A DNA stretch of 40,872 nucleotides. Origin: Crocinitomix sp. (lineage in GTDB: Bacteria; Bacteroidota; Bacteroidia; Flavobacteriales_D; Crocinitomicaceae). Positions within the stretch are counted from its first letter, which is position 1. The number at the start of each line of letters is the position of its first letter. The translations under genes were made by a program, and so were the position numbers. Below are positions 26,081-33,980 of the stretch, in pieces. The notes under the pieces are model-generated. The model ran no database searches, was not told the DNA's origin, and saw nothing but the letters and a program-made list of their open reading frames with translations. The DNA is taken from NCBI GenBank assembly GCA_030836155.1, contig JAURQI010000040.1, positions 1-40,872 on the forward strand, given 5' to 3'.

Positions 26081-27064
26081 TTATAGTGCCAACACTTCAC
26101 TCATCAACTGCTCTCTACCTACAGTACTTACGCCTATTTTTTCACAAACGAGTCCTCCTGCAAGATTAGCTATCTCTGCCACACTTTTTGGTGGAAGATT
26201 ACAAGTAATACACAAAGTCGCGACGCTGATAACCGTATCCCCAGCACCGGACACATCTGCAATGTCTCGCAAATGAGCAGGTATGAAATAATGCTGATCT
26301 TCAGCATTCATGTAAACACCATGCTCGGACAAGGTCACAAACGTCATTTTTGCTTTGACTTGCTCTCTTAACTTGTTAATCGCCTCTGCGAAACGATCTT
26401 TCTCCTCCATTTCAAAAAACTCACCAACTCCTTCTTTTAATTCTTTCAGGTTTGGCTTAAAAAGAGTAACACCCGAATACGCAAAAAAGTTTTCTTTTTT
26501 AGGGTCTACGGTAGTATAAATGTCGTTCTCGTTTGCAAATTCAATTAATGTCTTGATAACGTTTTCCGTCAAGACACCTTTATTATAATCTTGGAAAATA
26601 ATGGCGTCAACCTTTTCTTTATCAGCAATTTCTTTAACCCGTTCAATCAATGAAAATTCCAAAAGTGATGAAATTGGATCCGTTTGTTCATGATCTACTC
26701 TTAGTAATTGTTGGTTATTACCAATAACGCGAGTTTTTACTGTTGTGATGCGATCATCTGCGCGTATGATTCCGCGTTGGTTCAACGCATTATCATTCAT
26801 CAATCTTGTATACAGATCACCATCCTCATCTTTTCCAACCACCGAGCAAATAAATGCTTGAGCTCCAAGCGCTTTAATATTCAAGGCCACATTTGCAGCG
26901 CCGCCTAATCTATGATCACGTGATTTAAATTGAACGATCGGCACGGGAGCTTCTGGCGAGATCCGATTAACCCCTCCATTCAGGTAGGTGTCTATCATTA
27001 CATCACCAACAATAATAATTTTCTTCTGATTAAATGCGTTGAACGCGCTTTTCAAATTAATCAT
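26081..27064 (-). CDS. PfkB-family kinase, HldE/RfaE domain I-like (heptose 7-phosphate kinase type)
   Basis: This is a ribokinase-fold sugar kinase of 327 aa. VGDVMIDTYLNGGVNRISPEAPVPIV is the characteristic N-terminus of the RfaE1/HldE kinase domain, and LGGAANVALNIKALG lines the sugar site. DVSGAGDTVI carries the catalytic Asp276 and anion hole. In the family this enzyme phosphorylates D-glycero-D-manno-heptose 7-phosphate for LPS core synthesis. The second, nucleotidyltransferase half of E. coli HldE is absent, so it is the split form or acts on another phosphosugar. The ATG overlaps the stop of the aminotransferase gene by 4 bp. Confidence 0.85.
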   Translation of the reverse strand: MINLKSAFNAFNQKKIIIVGDVMIDTYLNGGVNRISPEAPVPIVQFKSRDHRLGGAANVALNIKALGAQAFICSVVGKDEDGDLYTRLMNDNALNQRGIIRADDRITTVKTRVIGNNQQLLRVDHEQTDPISSLLEFSLIERVKEIADKEKVDAIIFQDYNKGVLTENVIKTLIEFANENDIYTTVDPKKENFFAYSGVTLFKPNLKELKEGVGEFFEMEEKDRFAEAINKLREQVKAKMTFVTLSEHGVYMNAEDQHYFIPAHLRDIADVSGAGDTVISVATLCITCNLPPKSVAEIANLAGGLVCEKIGVSTVGREQLMSEVLAL

Positions 27065-28257
27065 GCTTCTAATTTATCCAATGCCTTTTCAATTCTACTG
27101 ATTGCCTCGATCAATACATCTTCTGAAGTGGCGTATGAAATTCGAATACAATTAGGATCTCCGAATGCAACGCCGGTAACTGTCGCCACCATGGCTTCAT
27201 CTAAAAGGTAAAGTGACAAATCAGTTGCATTCTCAATTGTTTTCCCATTATAACTCTTTCCGAAAAAGGAAGTGACGTCAGGGAACACATAGAATGCGCC
27301 TTCAGGAACGTTTATTTTCAATCCATCTATTTGTCGAAGAAGATCGAGTACTAAATCACGTCTTCTTCTAAATGCTTCTACCATAAACTGGATTTCCTTC
27401 GGATCAGCTTCAACTGCTGCTTTTGTTGCACGTTGACTAATCGAACCAGTGCCAGATGTATACTGTCCCTGGAGTTTAGCACAAGCAGCTGCAATTTCTT
27501 TTGGAGCCCCAATATACCCAACTCTCCATCCGGTCATAGCAAATGCTTTTGACACACCGTTTACAGTAATGGTCTTGTCATATACTCCTGGGAATTTTGC
27601 AAAACTGTGATTTTTACCTTCAAAAATGATATGCTCATAAATCTCATCAGAGATCACATAAAACTCATCTGTTTTAGCTACAACCTTGGCAATACCTGCT
27701 AATTCATTTTCACTGTAGGCAGAACCAGTTGGATTACAAGGATTACTAAAAATCATCAATTTCGACTTTGAAGTAATCGCTTCTTTGAGCTGATTGGGGG
27801 TGATTTTAAAATCTGTATCGATTGATGTTTCAATAATAATTGGAACGCCACCGGCCATACGAACTTGTTCAACATAAGTCACCCAGTACGGTGCTGGCAC
27901 AATGACTTCATCACCTGAATTAACCAATGCTAAAATCGAATTAATTAAACTCTGTTTAGCACCGGTGGATACAACTATTTGATCTGCAGTATAGTCTAAG
28001 CCATTATCTCGTTTGAATTTCGCCGCAATAGCTTCACGAAGATCTAAGTATCCTGGCACAGGCATATACTTAGAATAGTTTTCATCGACAGCCTTTTTTG
28101 CCGCTTCTTTTACAAAGTCGGGTGTATTAAAATCAGGTTCGCCTAGGCTTAATGATATAATGTCTTTACCTTCTGCTTTTAGCTCGCGACTCTTCTGCGC
28201 CATCGCAATGGTAGCTGACTCTGCCAGACTATTGACACGATCGGATAACTTTATCAT
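27061..28257 (-). CDS. Class I PLP aminotransferase, aspartate aminotransferase type
   Basis: This fold-type I aminotransferase is close to bacterial Ib aspartate aminotransferases. LSLGEPDFNTPDFVKEAA is at the N-terminus, followed by FSNPCNPTGSAYS, then VNGVSKAFAMTGWRVGYIGAP with PLP lysine Lys237, and IRISYATS (substrate carboxylate Arg) at the C-terminus. It probably interconverts aspartate and glutamate with their keto acids. The ATG at 28257 starts the standard MIKLSDRVN sequence. The frame is open further upstream to a TTG at 28314, but that TTG lies inside the -7 promoter box, so it cannot be the start. First gene of the run down to 22402. Confidence 0.92.
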   Translation of the reverse strand: MIKLSDRVNSLAESATIAMAQKSRELKAEGKDIISLSLGEPDFNTPDFVKEAAKKAVDENYSKYMPVPGYLDLREAIAAKFKRDNGLDYTADQIVVSTGAKQSLINSILALVNSGDEVIVPAPYWVTYVEQVRMAGGVPIIIETSIDTDFKITPNQLKEAITSKSKLMIFSNPCNPTGSAYSENELAGIAKVVAKTDEFYVISDEIYEHIIFEGKNHSFAKFPGVYDKTITVNGVSKAFAMTGWRVGYIGAPKEIAAACAKLQGQYTSGTGSISQRATKAAVEADPKEIQFMVEAFRRRRDLVLDLLRQIDGLKINVPEGAFYVFPDVTSFFGKSYNGKTIENATDLSLYLLDEAMVATVTGVAFGDPNCIRISYATSEDVLIEAISRIEKALDKLEA

Positions 28258-28311
28258 GCTTTGTATTTTAGATCCTCTATTCGTTAACCAAATATCGGCT
28301 AAGTTTAAAGG

Positions 28312-28319
28312 CAAAGGTA
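28312..28319 (-). promoter_or_regulatory. -7 promoter box for the aminotransferase run
   Basis: The minus-strand sequence TACCTTTG is a perfect TAnnTTTG match. It implies a leader of about 48 nt before the ATG at 28257 and excludes the upstream TTG start. It is the likely main promoter for the aminotransferase, kinase and ubiE genes. Confidence 0.6.
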
Positions 28320-28403
28320 GTATAATTTACTAGAAAGTAGGTCTGCAGATTAATCAATTCTGTGAAGAAAAATCCTTAAAAAAAAGACTGATTTTTCTCT
28401 GGT

Positions 28404-28865
28404 TTAGATCTTATCTTTCACTTGATCGAAAGTCATTCCACTCTTCTGATAGGGATAGGCGTTAAAGGTACCTGTGGCAATGGCCACTTTTTCATGACTT
28501 CCCTCCTTATAGATGAGACCATCTGTAACAATGATTCGTTTCCCCGCAGAAATAACTTTACCTTCTCCTATCAAAACATCACCAAGACGAACTGGAGTTA
28601 AAAAGTTGATCTTAAACTCAACGGTTGAAACCAATTCTGCCCGTTCCGAAGAAACATAGAGCGCTGCTAAACCAAGTACACCATCCATAAAACCAGCTAT
28701 AACGCCACCGTGGGCCGTTGTAGGTGTTGCAAGATGCTCTCGCTTAACTTCAAGTCGATAGGCAATCCCCTCTGACTCAAACTTTGTTAATTCCATCCCT
28801 GCATACTTGCCAAACTGATTTGTTTGCTGATAAATTTTAATTAAAACTTCCCTAAAGTTCTCCAT
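28404..28865 (-). CDS. PaaI-type hotdog thioesterase
   Basis: This 153-aa single-domain hotdog protein has the PaaI/YdiI signature TTAHGGVIAGFMDGVLGLAA, in which the HGG turn and the following acidic residue form the active site. EFKINFLTPVRLGD and GKVISAGKRIIV follow, as in the family. It probably hydrolyses an acyl- or aryl-CoA; in menaquinone-using bacteria a DHNA-CoA thioesterase role is possible, but nothing here settles it. It is monocistronic, with its own -7 box. Confidence 0.87.
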   Translation of the reverse strand: MENFREVLIKIYQQTNQFGKYAGMELTKFESEGIAYRLEVKREHLATPTTAHGGVIAGFMDGVLGLAALYVSSERAELVSTVEFKINFLTPVRLGDVLIGEGKVISAGKRIIVTDGLIYKEGSHEKVAIATGTFNAYPYQKSGMTFDQVKDKI

Positions 28866-28903
28866 ATCAAGTTCCTATTATTTATCCGCATTTCTTATGG
28901 CTA

Positions 28904-28911
28904 CAAAAATA
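28904..28911 (-). promoter_or_regulatory. -7 promoter box for the PaaI-type thioesterase
   Basis: The minus-strand sequence TATTTTTG matches TAnnTTTG, 38 bp upstream of the ATG. It is divergent from the tRNA promoter at 28944. Confidence 0.45.
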
Positions 28912-28943
28912 GAGTTTTGAAACCAATTTAGTTTTAATTCTTC

Positions 28944-28972
28944 TTGCCAATTAGCATTTAAACGTATATTTG
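28944..28972 (+). promoter_or_regulatory. Promoter for the tRNA-Gly transcript
   Basis: TTG (28944-28946), 18-bp spacer, TATATTTG (28965-28972): both elements of the Bacteroidota consensus at ideal spacing. Transcription should begin near 28979, giving a 5' leader of about 120 nt before the mature tRNA. That leader contains a 14-bp copy of the tRNA 5' end. Confidence 0.65.
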
Positions 28973-29010
28973 CATCTGTTATTGGACTTCACCAAAAGTC
29001 ACACAATGGC

Positions 29011-29024
29011 AAGCGGGAGTAGCT
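29011..29024 (+). repeat. Partial copy of the tRNA-Gly 5' end
   Basis: AAGCGGGAGTAGCT at 29011-29024 is repeated exactly at 29098-29111, where it spans the -2 position to the start of the D-arm of tRNA-Gly. The first copy has no matching 3' half and cannot fold as a tRNA. It may be a remnant of a decayed tandem tRNA gene or a recombination footprint. Confidence 0.6.
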
Positions 29025-29099
29025 TACCGATAAAGTTTCACAACGAGCGTAGCTCTGTTCAACTAAATCGGCACAGGCACTTCGCTACAGAATAAATAA

Positions 29100-29172
29100 G
29101 CGGGAGTAGCTCAGTTGGTAGAGCGTCAGCCTTCCAAGCTGAGGGTCGCGAGTTCGAGTCTCGTCTCCCGCT
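29100..29172 (+). tRNA. tRNA-Gly (anticodon TCC)
   Basis: The 73-nt cloverleaf folds fully. The acceptor arm is GCGGGAG paired with CTCCCGC, plus discriminator T. The D-arm contains AGCTCAGTTGG. The anticodon stem TCAGC/GCTGA encloses loop CTTCCAA with anticodon TCC, and the T-arm contains GTTCGAGTC. CCA is not encoded: the bases after the discriminator are CAA. Confidence 0.97.
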
Positions 29173-29177
29173 CAATG

Positions 29178-29207
29178 AAAAGCGAAATTCTAAACAGTTG
29201 CGCTTTT
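29178..29207 (+). terminator. Probable terminator after tRNA-Gly
   Basis: AAAAGCG (29178-29184) pairs with CGCTTTT (29201-29207) around a 16-nt loop, and the T run extends to 29209. It starts six bases after the tRNA 3' end. The stem is short, so its strength is uncertain. Confidence 0.5.
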
Positions 29208-29349
29208 TTGTTTTACTCCATAAGCCTTCGATAGTTCGCTTAAAGTCACCTATTCTATCTACAGATCAATCAATAATACACTCCAATCAGCATAAATCTT
29301 CATACAGAAATTAATAATTCCGTATCTTTATACTTTAAACGCTTACTGG

Positions 29350-30798
29350 ATGAAAAACTGGATTACAATACTCTTCATTTTTATGGCCACAGCGGCTTTT
29401 TCCAAACCTAAAGTATACTTTAATTATAAAGTTTTTCATACACCTGATCAACAAAACATCTTGAGTACTTCTCTTCAATTTATTGGGGGTTCTTTTAAGT
29501 ACAAAGGTGACGGTATGGGCAACCTGCAATCTAAAGTGGAGATTACTCAAATTTTCAGTCAAGGTGATAGCGTGGTCGTCTTCGATAAATATGTACTCGA
29601 CTCGCCTTTAATGGCTGACTCTCTTGTTGATGACTTCTATGATGTGAGAAGATATAGCTTAGCCGAGGGCATTTATGATTACGAACTAATAATAGTGGAT
29701 CAGTTAACTGGCGAAAGTGTTCAAGGCGAGCAAGCCATCCAAATTAATGGTGTAAACGCCGATGAAATTGCAATTTCCGACCTTGAATTTATAGAGGATG
29801 CCCGTAAAACAGATGAGCAGAACAACTTCACCAAAAGTGGTTTCTTCTTGCTCCCATTCATGACGAATTATTATCCTCCAGAATACGATAAGATTGCTTT
29901 TTATGCAGAAGTATATAACTCGTCAAACCTAATAGGTCAAAATGCGCAATTTTTATTTACTTGCTCGATCTCTACTTATCCTGAAGGCAAACCTATAAGC
30001 GATATTTTTAAATTTAAGCGACTCACTGCTAATTCTGTAGTTCCAGTGATCATGTTTGTGCCCATTGAGAATTTGCGATCTGGGGAATATAATCTTACAG
30101 TTCATGTAATTGACAAATCAGGTGATACGCTACAAAGCAAAACAGAGTTTTTTCAACGACGCAATAAAATAGAATTCGATTTAGCTGCGGCAGCTTCGCA
30201 GGATTTAGAAATCGATTCCCGTTTCAAAAATGATTTTCCGCGTGACTCAATTGCCTATTTTTTAGGAAGCTCAATGATTATTGCTGAACGATATGAATAT
30301 GAAACCATTCGAAAAATGTTGAAGGGGACTGATACGACAGCGATGGAAAATTATTTTCATGCTTTTTGGAAGGAAACTGAACCTGTTAATACGTACGAAT
30401 CATGGCTGAATTATAAACAACAAGTTTATTACACAGAACGTTTATTTGGAACACAAATTAAATATGGTTGGGAAACTGATCGTGGTCGTATTCATTTAAA
30501 ATATGGATCACCTAATGCCATTGCCGATCGACCAAACGAACCTAGTGCATACCCATATCAAATTTGGCATTATTATCGAATCGGACAGCGATCGAATGTG
30601 CGATTTGTATTCTACAATCCCGATTTAATCACCAATGACTATCCGTTGCTACATTCTGACATGCAGGGTGAATTGCAAAACTTCCGCTGGGAAACCGACC
30701 TTTATAAGCGAGACACACCCAATACAAATGTTGACAACCCCGGTAGTTCAATACATTATGGTGGCAACGCAAGAGAGCTATACAATGGCGGAATGTAA
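29350..30798 (+). CDS. GWxTD-domain exported protein
   Basis: A signal peptide (about residues 1-18, ending AFS) is followed by a beta-rich region (about 20-290) and the C-terminal GWxTD domain. The signature is GWETD at residues 373-377, followed by RGRIHLKYGSP and YQIWHYY. GWxTD proteins occur in Bacteroidota and Acidobacteriota as exported proteins of unknown function. The length (482 aa) agrees with the family. A weak -7-like TATCTTTA occurs at 29323-29330. The gene is followed by the GT2 gene, which has its own promoter. Confidence 0.85.
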   Translation: MKNWITILFIFMATAAFSKPKVYFNYKVFHTPDQQNILSTSLQFIGGSFKYKGDGMGNLQSKVEITQIFSQGDSVVVFDKYVLDSPLMADSLVDDFYDVRRYSLAEGIYDYELIIVDQLTGESVQGEQAIQINGVNADEIAISDLEFIEDARKTDEQNNFTKSGFFLLPFMTNYYPPEYDKIAFYAEVYNSSNLIGQNAQFLFTCSISTYPEGKPISDIFKFKRLTANSVVPVIMFVPIENLRSGEYNLTVHVIDKSGDTLQSKTEFFQRRNKIEFDLAAAASQDLEIDSRFKNDFPRDSIAYFLGSSMIIAERYEYETIRKMLKGTDTTAMENYFHAFWKETEPVNTYESWLNYKQQVYYTERLFGTQIKYGWETDRGRIHLKYGSPNAIADRPNEPSAYPYQIWHYYRIGQRSNVRFVFYNPDLITNDYPLLHSDMQGELQNFRWETDLYKRDTPNTNVDNPGSSIHYGGNARELYNGGM

Positions 30799-30839
30799 TA
30801 TTTAGCCACTTTTTAAATCTTATTCGGCACTTTACTTAT

Positions 30840-30847
30840 TATATTTG
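30840..30847 (+). promoter_or_regulatory. -7 promoter box for the GT2 gene
   Basis: TATATTTG matches TAnnTTTG. The in-frame TTG (30845) and first ATG (30848) overlap or abut this box, so the first ATG that is clearly inside the transcript is the one at 30860. Confidence 0.5.
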
Positions 30848-30859
30848 ATGCCTTTCGTT

Positions 30860-31885
30860 ATGAAGCGAGTCGCTGTAGTCATATTAAACTATAATGGTAA
30901 AGGATTCCTAGAGAAATTTCTGCCTGGCGTAATTGAGCACAGCCCTCATGCTGAAGTGATCGTTGCAGATAATCAATCCACCGATAATTCGGTGCCGTTT
31001 TTAAAGGAAGAATTTCCTGATATAAGACTCATCATCAATGAAGAAAATGGTGGTTTTGCGAAAGGATACAACGACGCCTTAAAGCAAGTAAAGGCCGAAT
31101 ATTATGTTTTATTAAACTCCGATATTGAGGTGACTCCTAATTGGATTGAGCCATGCATACAACTTTTAGATTCTGATAAAAACATTGCTGCTGTTCAACC
31201 AAAAATTTTAGCCTACGCTGATAAGGAAAGGTTTGAGCACGCTGGCGCGGCTGGAGGATTTTTAGACACTGATTTTTATCCCTTTTGTCAAGGTCGAATT
31301 TTTGGGCAAACAGAGTTAGATAAAAATCAATATAATCAGAACAAAGAAGTGTTTTGGGCTACTGGAGCTTGTCTTTTCATACGATCTGGAGCTTACCATG
31401 AAGTTGAAGGCTTAGACGAGGACTTCTTCGCGCACATGGAGGAAATTGACATGTGCTGGCGACTAAAGTCACGTGGTCATCAAATTTATTATTGTCCTAA
31501 CTCTACCATCTATCATGTTGGCGGTGGAACGTTAAGTTATCAAAACCCAAGAAAAACATTTCTCAACTTCAGAAATAGCCTCTATATGGTCACTAAGAAC
31601 TATGAAGGTATCCTATTCATGAAGTTGATAAAGCGTCTGATTTTAGATGGAATTGCAGCTTCAGTATTTTTATTAAAATTCCAGGGGCGCCATTTTGCCG
31701 CCGTCTTTAAGGCTCATATTAAGTTTTACGGGCAATTGCGAAAGTTCTTAAAGAAAAGAAAGAAAGAGAAAATAGCAAGAACTCAAAAAGTCACGGTTGG
31801 CACTTACAAAGGAAGCATTATTGTTCAGCGATTTTTGGGTGGTAAGAAGTCATTCCAAGAACTGGATTCTTCAGACTTTTATTAA
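30860..31885 (+). CDS. Family 2 glycosyltransferase (GT-A)
   Basis: This is a GT2 enzyme of the rhamnosyltransferase-like group. The N-terminus VAVVILNYNGKGFLEKFLP begins the nucleotide-sugar fold, NSDIEVTPNWIEP holds the acidic metal-binding motif, and EEIDMCWRLKSRGHQIYYCP and YHVGGGTLSYQNPRKTFLNFRNSLYM complete the acceptor side. The C-terminal ~90 residues are amphipathic and basic, suggesting peripheral membrane attachment. The likely role is transfer of a sugar to a surface glycan. The ATG at 30860 is preferred because of the promoter box at 30840. It ends before a strong bidirectional terminator. Confidence 0.88.
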   Translation: MKRVAVVILNYNGKGFLEKFLPGVIEHSPHAEVIVADNQSTDNSVPFLKEEFPDIRLIINEENGGFAKGYNDALKQVKAEYYVLLNSDIEVTPNWIEPCIQLLDSDKNIAAVQPKILAYADKERFEHAGAAGGFLDTDFYPFCQGRIFGQTELDKNQYNQNKEVFWATGACLFIRSGAYHEVEGLDEDFFAHMEEIDMCWRLKSRGHQIYYCPNSTIYHVGGGTLSYQNPRKTFLNFRNSLYMVTKNYEGILFMKLIKRLILDGIAASVFLLKFQGRHFAAVFKAHIKFYGQLRKFLKKRKKEKIARTQKVTVGTYKGSIIVQRFLGGKKSFQELDSSDFY

Positions 31886-31907
31886 CCACAACAATCTTAT
31901 TATTTAC

Positions 31908-31946
31908 AAAAAAAAAGGATACCTATATATAGGTATCCTTTTTTTT
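31908..31946. terminator. Bidirectional intrinsic terminator between GT2 and trxA
   Basis: A perfect 22-bp palindrome (31917-31938, arms GGATACCTATA and TATAGGTATCC) is flanked by nine A on the left and eight T on the right. On either strand it gives a hairpin followed by a U tract. It serves the GT2 gene and the thioredoxin gene, which converge here. Confidence 0.9.
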
Positions 31947-31966
31947 AATTCTCTCGAGAATGCCTA

Positions 31967-32284
31967 TTATAAAATAGCATCCAATTTAGAAGTAAGTTGA
32001 GCCTTAGGAACAGCTCCTACAGATTTATCAACAAGCTCACCACCTTTAAGGTATACAACAGTTGGTATATTTCTTACACCAAATTTTCCTGCAATTCCAG
32101 GATTATTGTCTACATCAACCTTACCAATGATTGCTTTTCCTTCGTATTCATTGTGCATTTCTTCGATAAGAGGACCAATCATTTTGCACGGTCCGCACCA
32201 AGCTGCCCAAAAATCCAATACCACTGGTTTGTCAGCTCCGCTAACTATCTCATCATAATTTGCTTCTGTTATTTCTAAAGCCAT
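31967..32284 (-). CDS. trxA: Thioredoxin
   Basis: This is a canonical 105-aa cytoplasmic thioredoxin with active-site WCGPC (residues 29-33), buried Asp24 in VVLDFWA, and cis-Pro74 in RNIPTVV. There is no signal peptide. It acts as a general protein disulfide reductant. It is monocistronic, bounded by the palindromic terminator downstream and about 100 bp upstream of the symporter stop. I see only a weak -7 candidate. Confidence 0.96.
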   Translation of the reverse strand: MALEITEANYDEIVSGADKPVVLDFWAAWCGPCKMIGPLIEEMHNEYEGKAIIGKVDVDNNPGIAGKFGVRNIPTVVYLKGGELVDKSVGAVPKAQLTSKLDAIL

Positions 32285-32384
32285 AAGTCTAATTATTTAT
32301 TTCGTTTACCAATTTATACATTACAATTTCAATACCACTAAAAAAAGTCTGCCAAAATGGCTTAACTCTTGAATTTCTATTGCT

Positions 32385-33896
32385 TTATTCAACTAAGTGG
32401 TCGGTGCTTTCTGTTTTGCTTACAATTTTTGTCGAAAAAAACCACAGGAAAACAAATACCATTAAGGAATTAATCCCTAACATTTCAGGTCCAAACAGAT
32501 ACCCATCGAATAATTGTGCTGAGAATTTATTCAAAAAGAACAATCCAGTCGGTACTAAAATGCTGATTAAGATAATCGAAAGACCTTTGACTTGACGTTT
32601 GGTTAGGATTCCAAACATAAATAATCCAAGCAGAGGTCCATATGTATAATTAGCCGCTTTGAATAATTCCCAGACGACATTGTCACTTTTAACATATTTA
32701 AAAATCAATATCGTCAACAAAAGAGCAACGGACATTAGTACATGTGTAATTTTACGAATTCGTTCTTGATCTTTTTTCTCACGTTCTTCGATGTTCATAA
32801 AATCTATTGAGAAAGATGTCGTTAAAGACGTTAATGCGGAATCAGCACTGCTGTATGCCGCAGCAATCAACCCTAACAAGAAGAATACGGCCAGGCCAAT
32901 CCCTAAATTGCCTTTTAAAGCAATAGTTGCAAATAATAAATCTCCCTGTGCTTTTCCACCCTCATCGAATGAATGCCATATTGTCGCTACTTCCGGATCC
33001 GATTGAATATAAAGAAACAATAGGCCTCCTAAGGCAATGAATAATACATTTACAAAGAAAAGAACAACCGAAAAAGTTACCATATTCAGCTGTGCTTCAT
33101 TTTGATTACGACAGGTTAAGTTCTTCTGCATCATATCCTGATCTACCCCAGTCATTCCAAGTGTAATAAACATACCACCTAACACTCCCTTTATCCAGTA
33201 ATTTCCTGCATTTCCATCTTCTGTTTGAAACAAAGTCCCCATGCCGGCTTCATCTAACTTACCGTATATCTCACCTATTGAAATCCCCATTTCACCAGCG
33301 ATCATATAAATGCTCAGTCCCACAGAGACCAGCATAAAGAGGGTTTGAAGTGTATCTGTCCATATAATTGTCTTAATGCCACCTCGAAAGGTGTAGACCC
33401 ATATCAAGAGAATACTAAAAACAACCGTATATTCAAAACCAACCCCTAATGGGTCAAAAACAAATGATTGTAAAACAACAACAACCAAATACATACGCAA
33501 TGCCGCTCCAATCAAACGAGACAAAATAAAAAATCCAGCCCCCATTTTATAGGCTTCACGACCGAATCGTTGTTTTAAATAACCATATATAGAGGTCAAA
33601 TTAAGTCGATAGTAGAGTGGTAACAATACAAAAGCGATAATTGCATAACCCAAAATGTACCCCAAAGCCATCTGCAAATAGGTGAAACCATTGCCATCGA
33701 TTGTTCCTGGGATAGAAATAAAAGTAACACCCGATAATGAAGCACCGATCATTCCAAAGGCAACCACATACCAGCGGCTATTTCGATTACCTGAGAAAAA
33801 AGTATCATTATCTGACTTCCTGCTTGTCAACCAAGAAATAAGAACCAATACCAAGAAGTAGGCAATTAAAACGAATATGATTTGACCTTTTGTCAT
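32385..33896 (-). CDS. Sodium:solute symporter (SSS family)
   Basis: This 503-aa inner membrane transporter has about 13 hydrophobic helices. Typical SSS features are GASLSGVTFISIPG in the second helix region, SIYGYLKQRFG in the following loop, and the helix with AAYSSADSALTSLTTSFSIDF (Na-site serines). The transported substrate is not predictable. The upstream gene encodes a GH113-like glycosidase, which could hint at a sugar, but the symporter has its own promoter. Confidence 0.9.
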   Translation of the reverse strand: MTKGQIIFVLIAYFLVLVLISWLTSRKSDNDTFFSGNRNSRWYVVAFGMIGASLSGVTFISIPGTIDGNGFTYLQMALGYILGYAIIAFVLLPLYYRLNLTSIYGYLKQRFGREAYKMGAGFFILSRLIGAALRMYLVVVVLQSFVFDPLGVGFEYTVVFSILLIWVYTFRGGIKTIIWTDTLQTLFMLVSVGLSIYMIAGEMGISIGEIYGKLDEAGMGTLFQTEDGNAGNYWIKGVLGGMFITLGMTGVDQDMMQKNLTCRNQNEAQLNMVTFSVVLFFVNVLFIALGGLLFLYIQSDPEVATIWHSFDEGGKAQGDLLFATIALKGNLGIGLAVFFLLGLIAAAYSSADSALTSLTTSFSIDFMNIEEREKKDQERIRKITHVLMSVALLLTILIFKYVKSDNVVWELFKAANYTYGPLLGLFMFGILTKRQVKGLSIILISILVPTGLFFLNKFSAQLFDGYLFGPEMLGINSLMVFVFLWFFSTKIVSKTESTDHLVE

Positions 33897-33913
33897 CTTT
33901 AAAATTGAATATC

Positions 33914-33942
33914 CAAAGTTAAACCAAGATCAATAGCTCCAA
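33914..33942 (-). promoter_or_regulatory. Promoter for the sodium:solute symporter gene
   Basis: On the minus strand TTG (33942-33940), 18-bp spacer, TAACTTTG (33921-33914): an ideal Bacteroidota promoter. The predicted transcript starts about 10 nt before the ATG at 33896, so the leader is very short. Confidence 0.65.
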
Positions 33943-33980
33943 TTATTATTGGATGATTATTGATAACAGTCTATCGTGAA

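Noticed and set aside
28258..28314. N-terminal extension of the aminotransferase starting at a TTG.
   Set aside because: The TTG lies inside the TACCTTTG promoter box, and the normal family N-terminus begins at the ATG at 28257.
29011..29098. A second complete tRNA gene ahead of tRNA-Gly.
   Set aside because: Only the first 14 bases match; no acceptor 3' strand, anticodon arm or T-arm can be formed.
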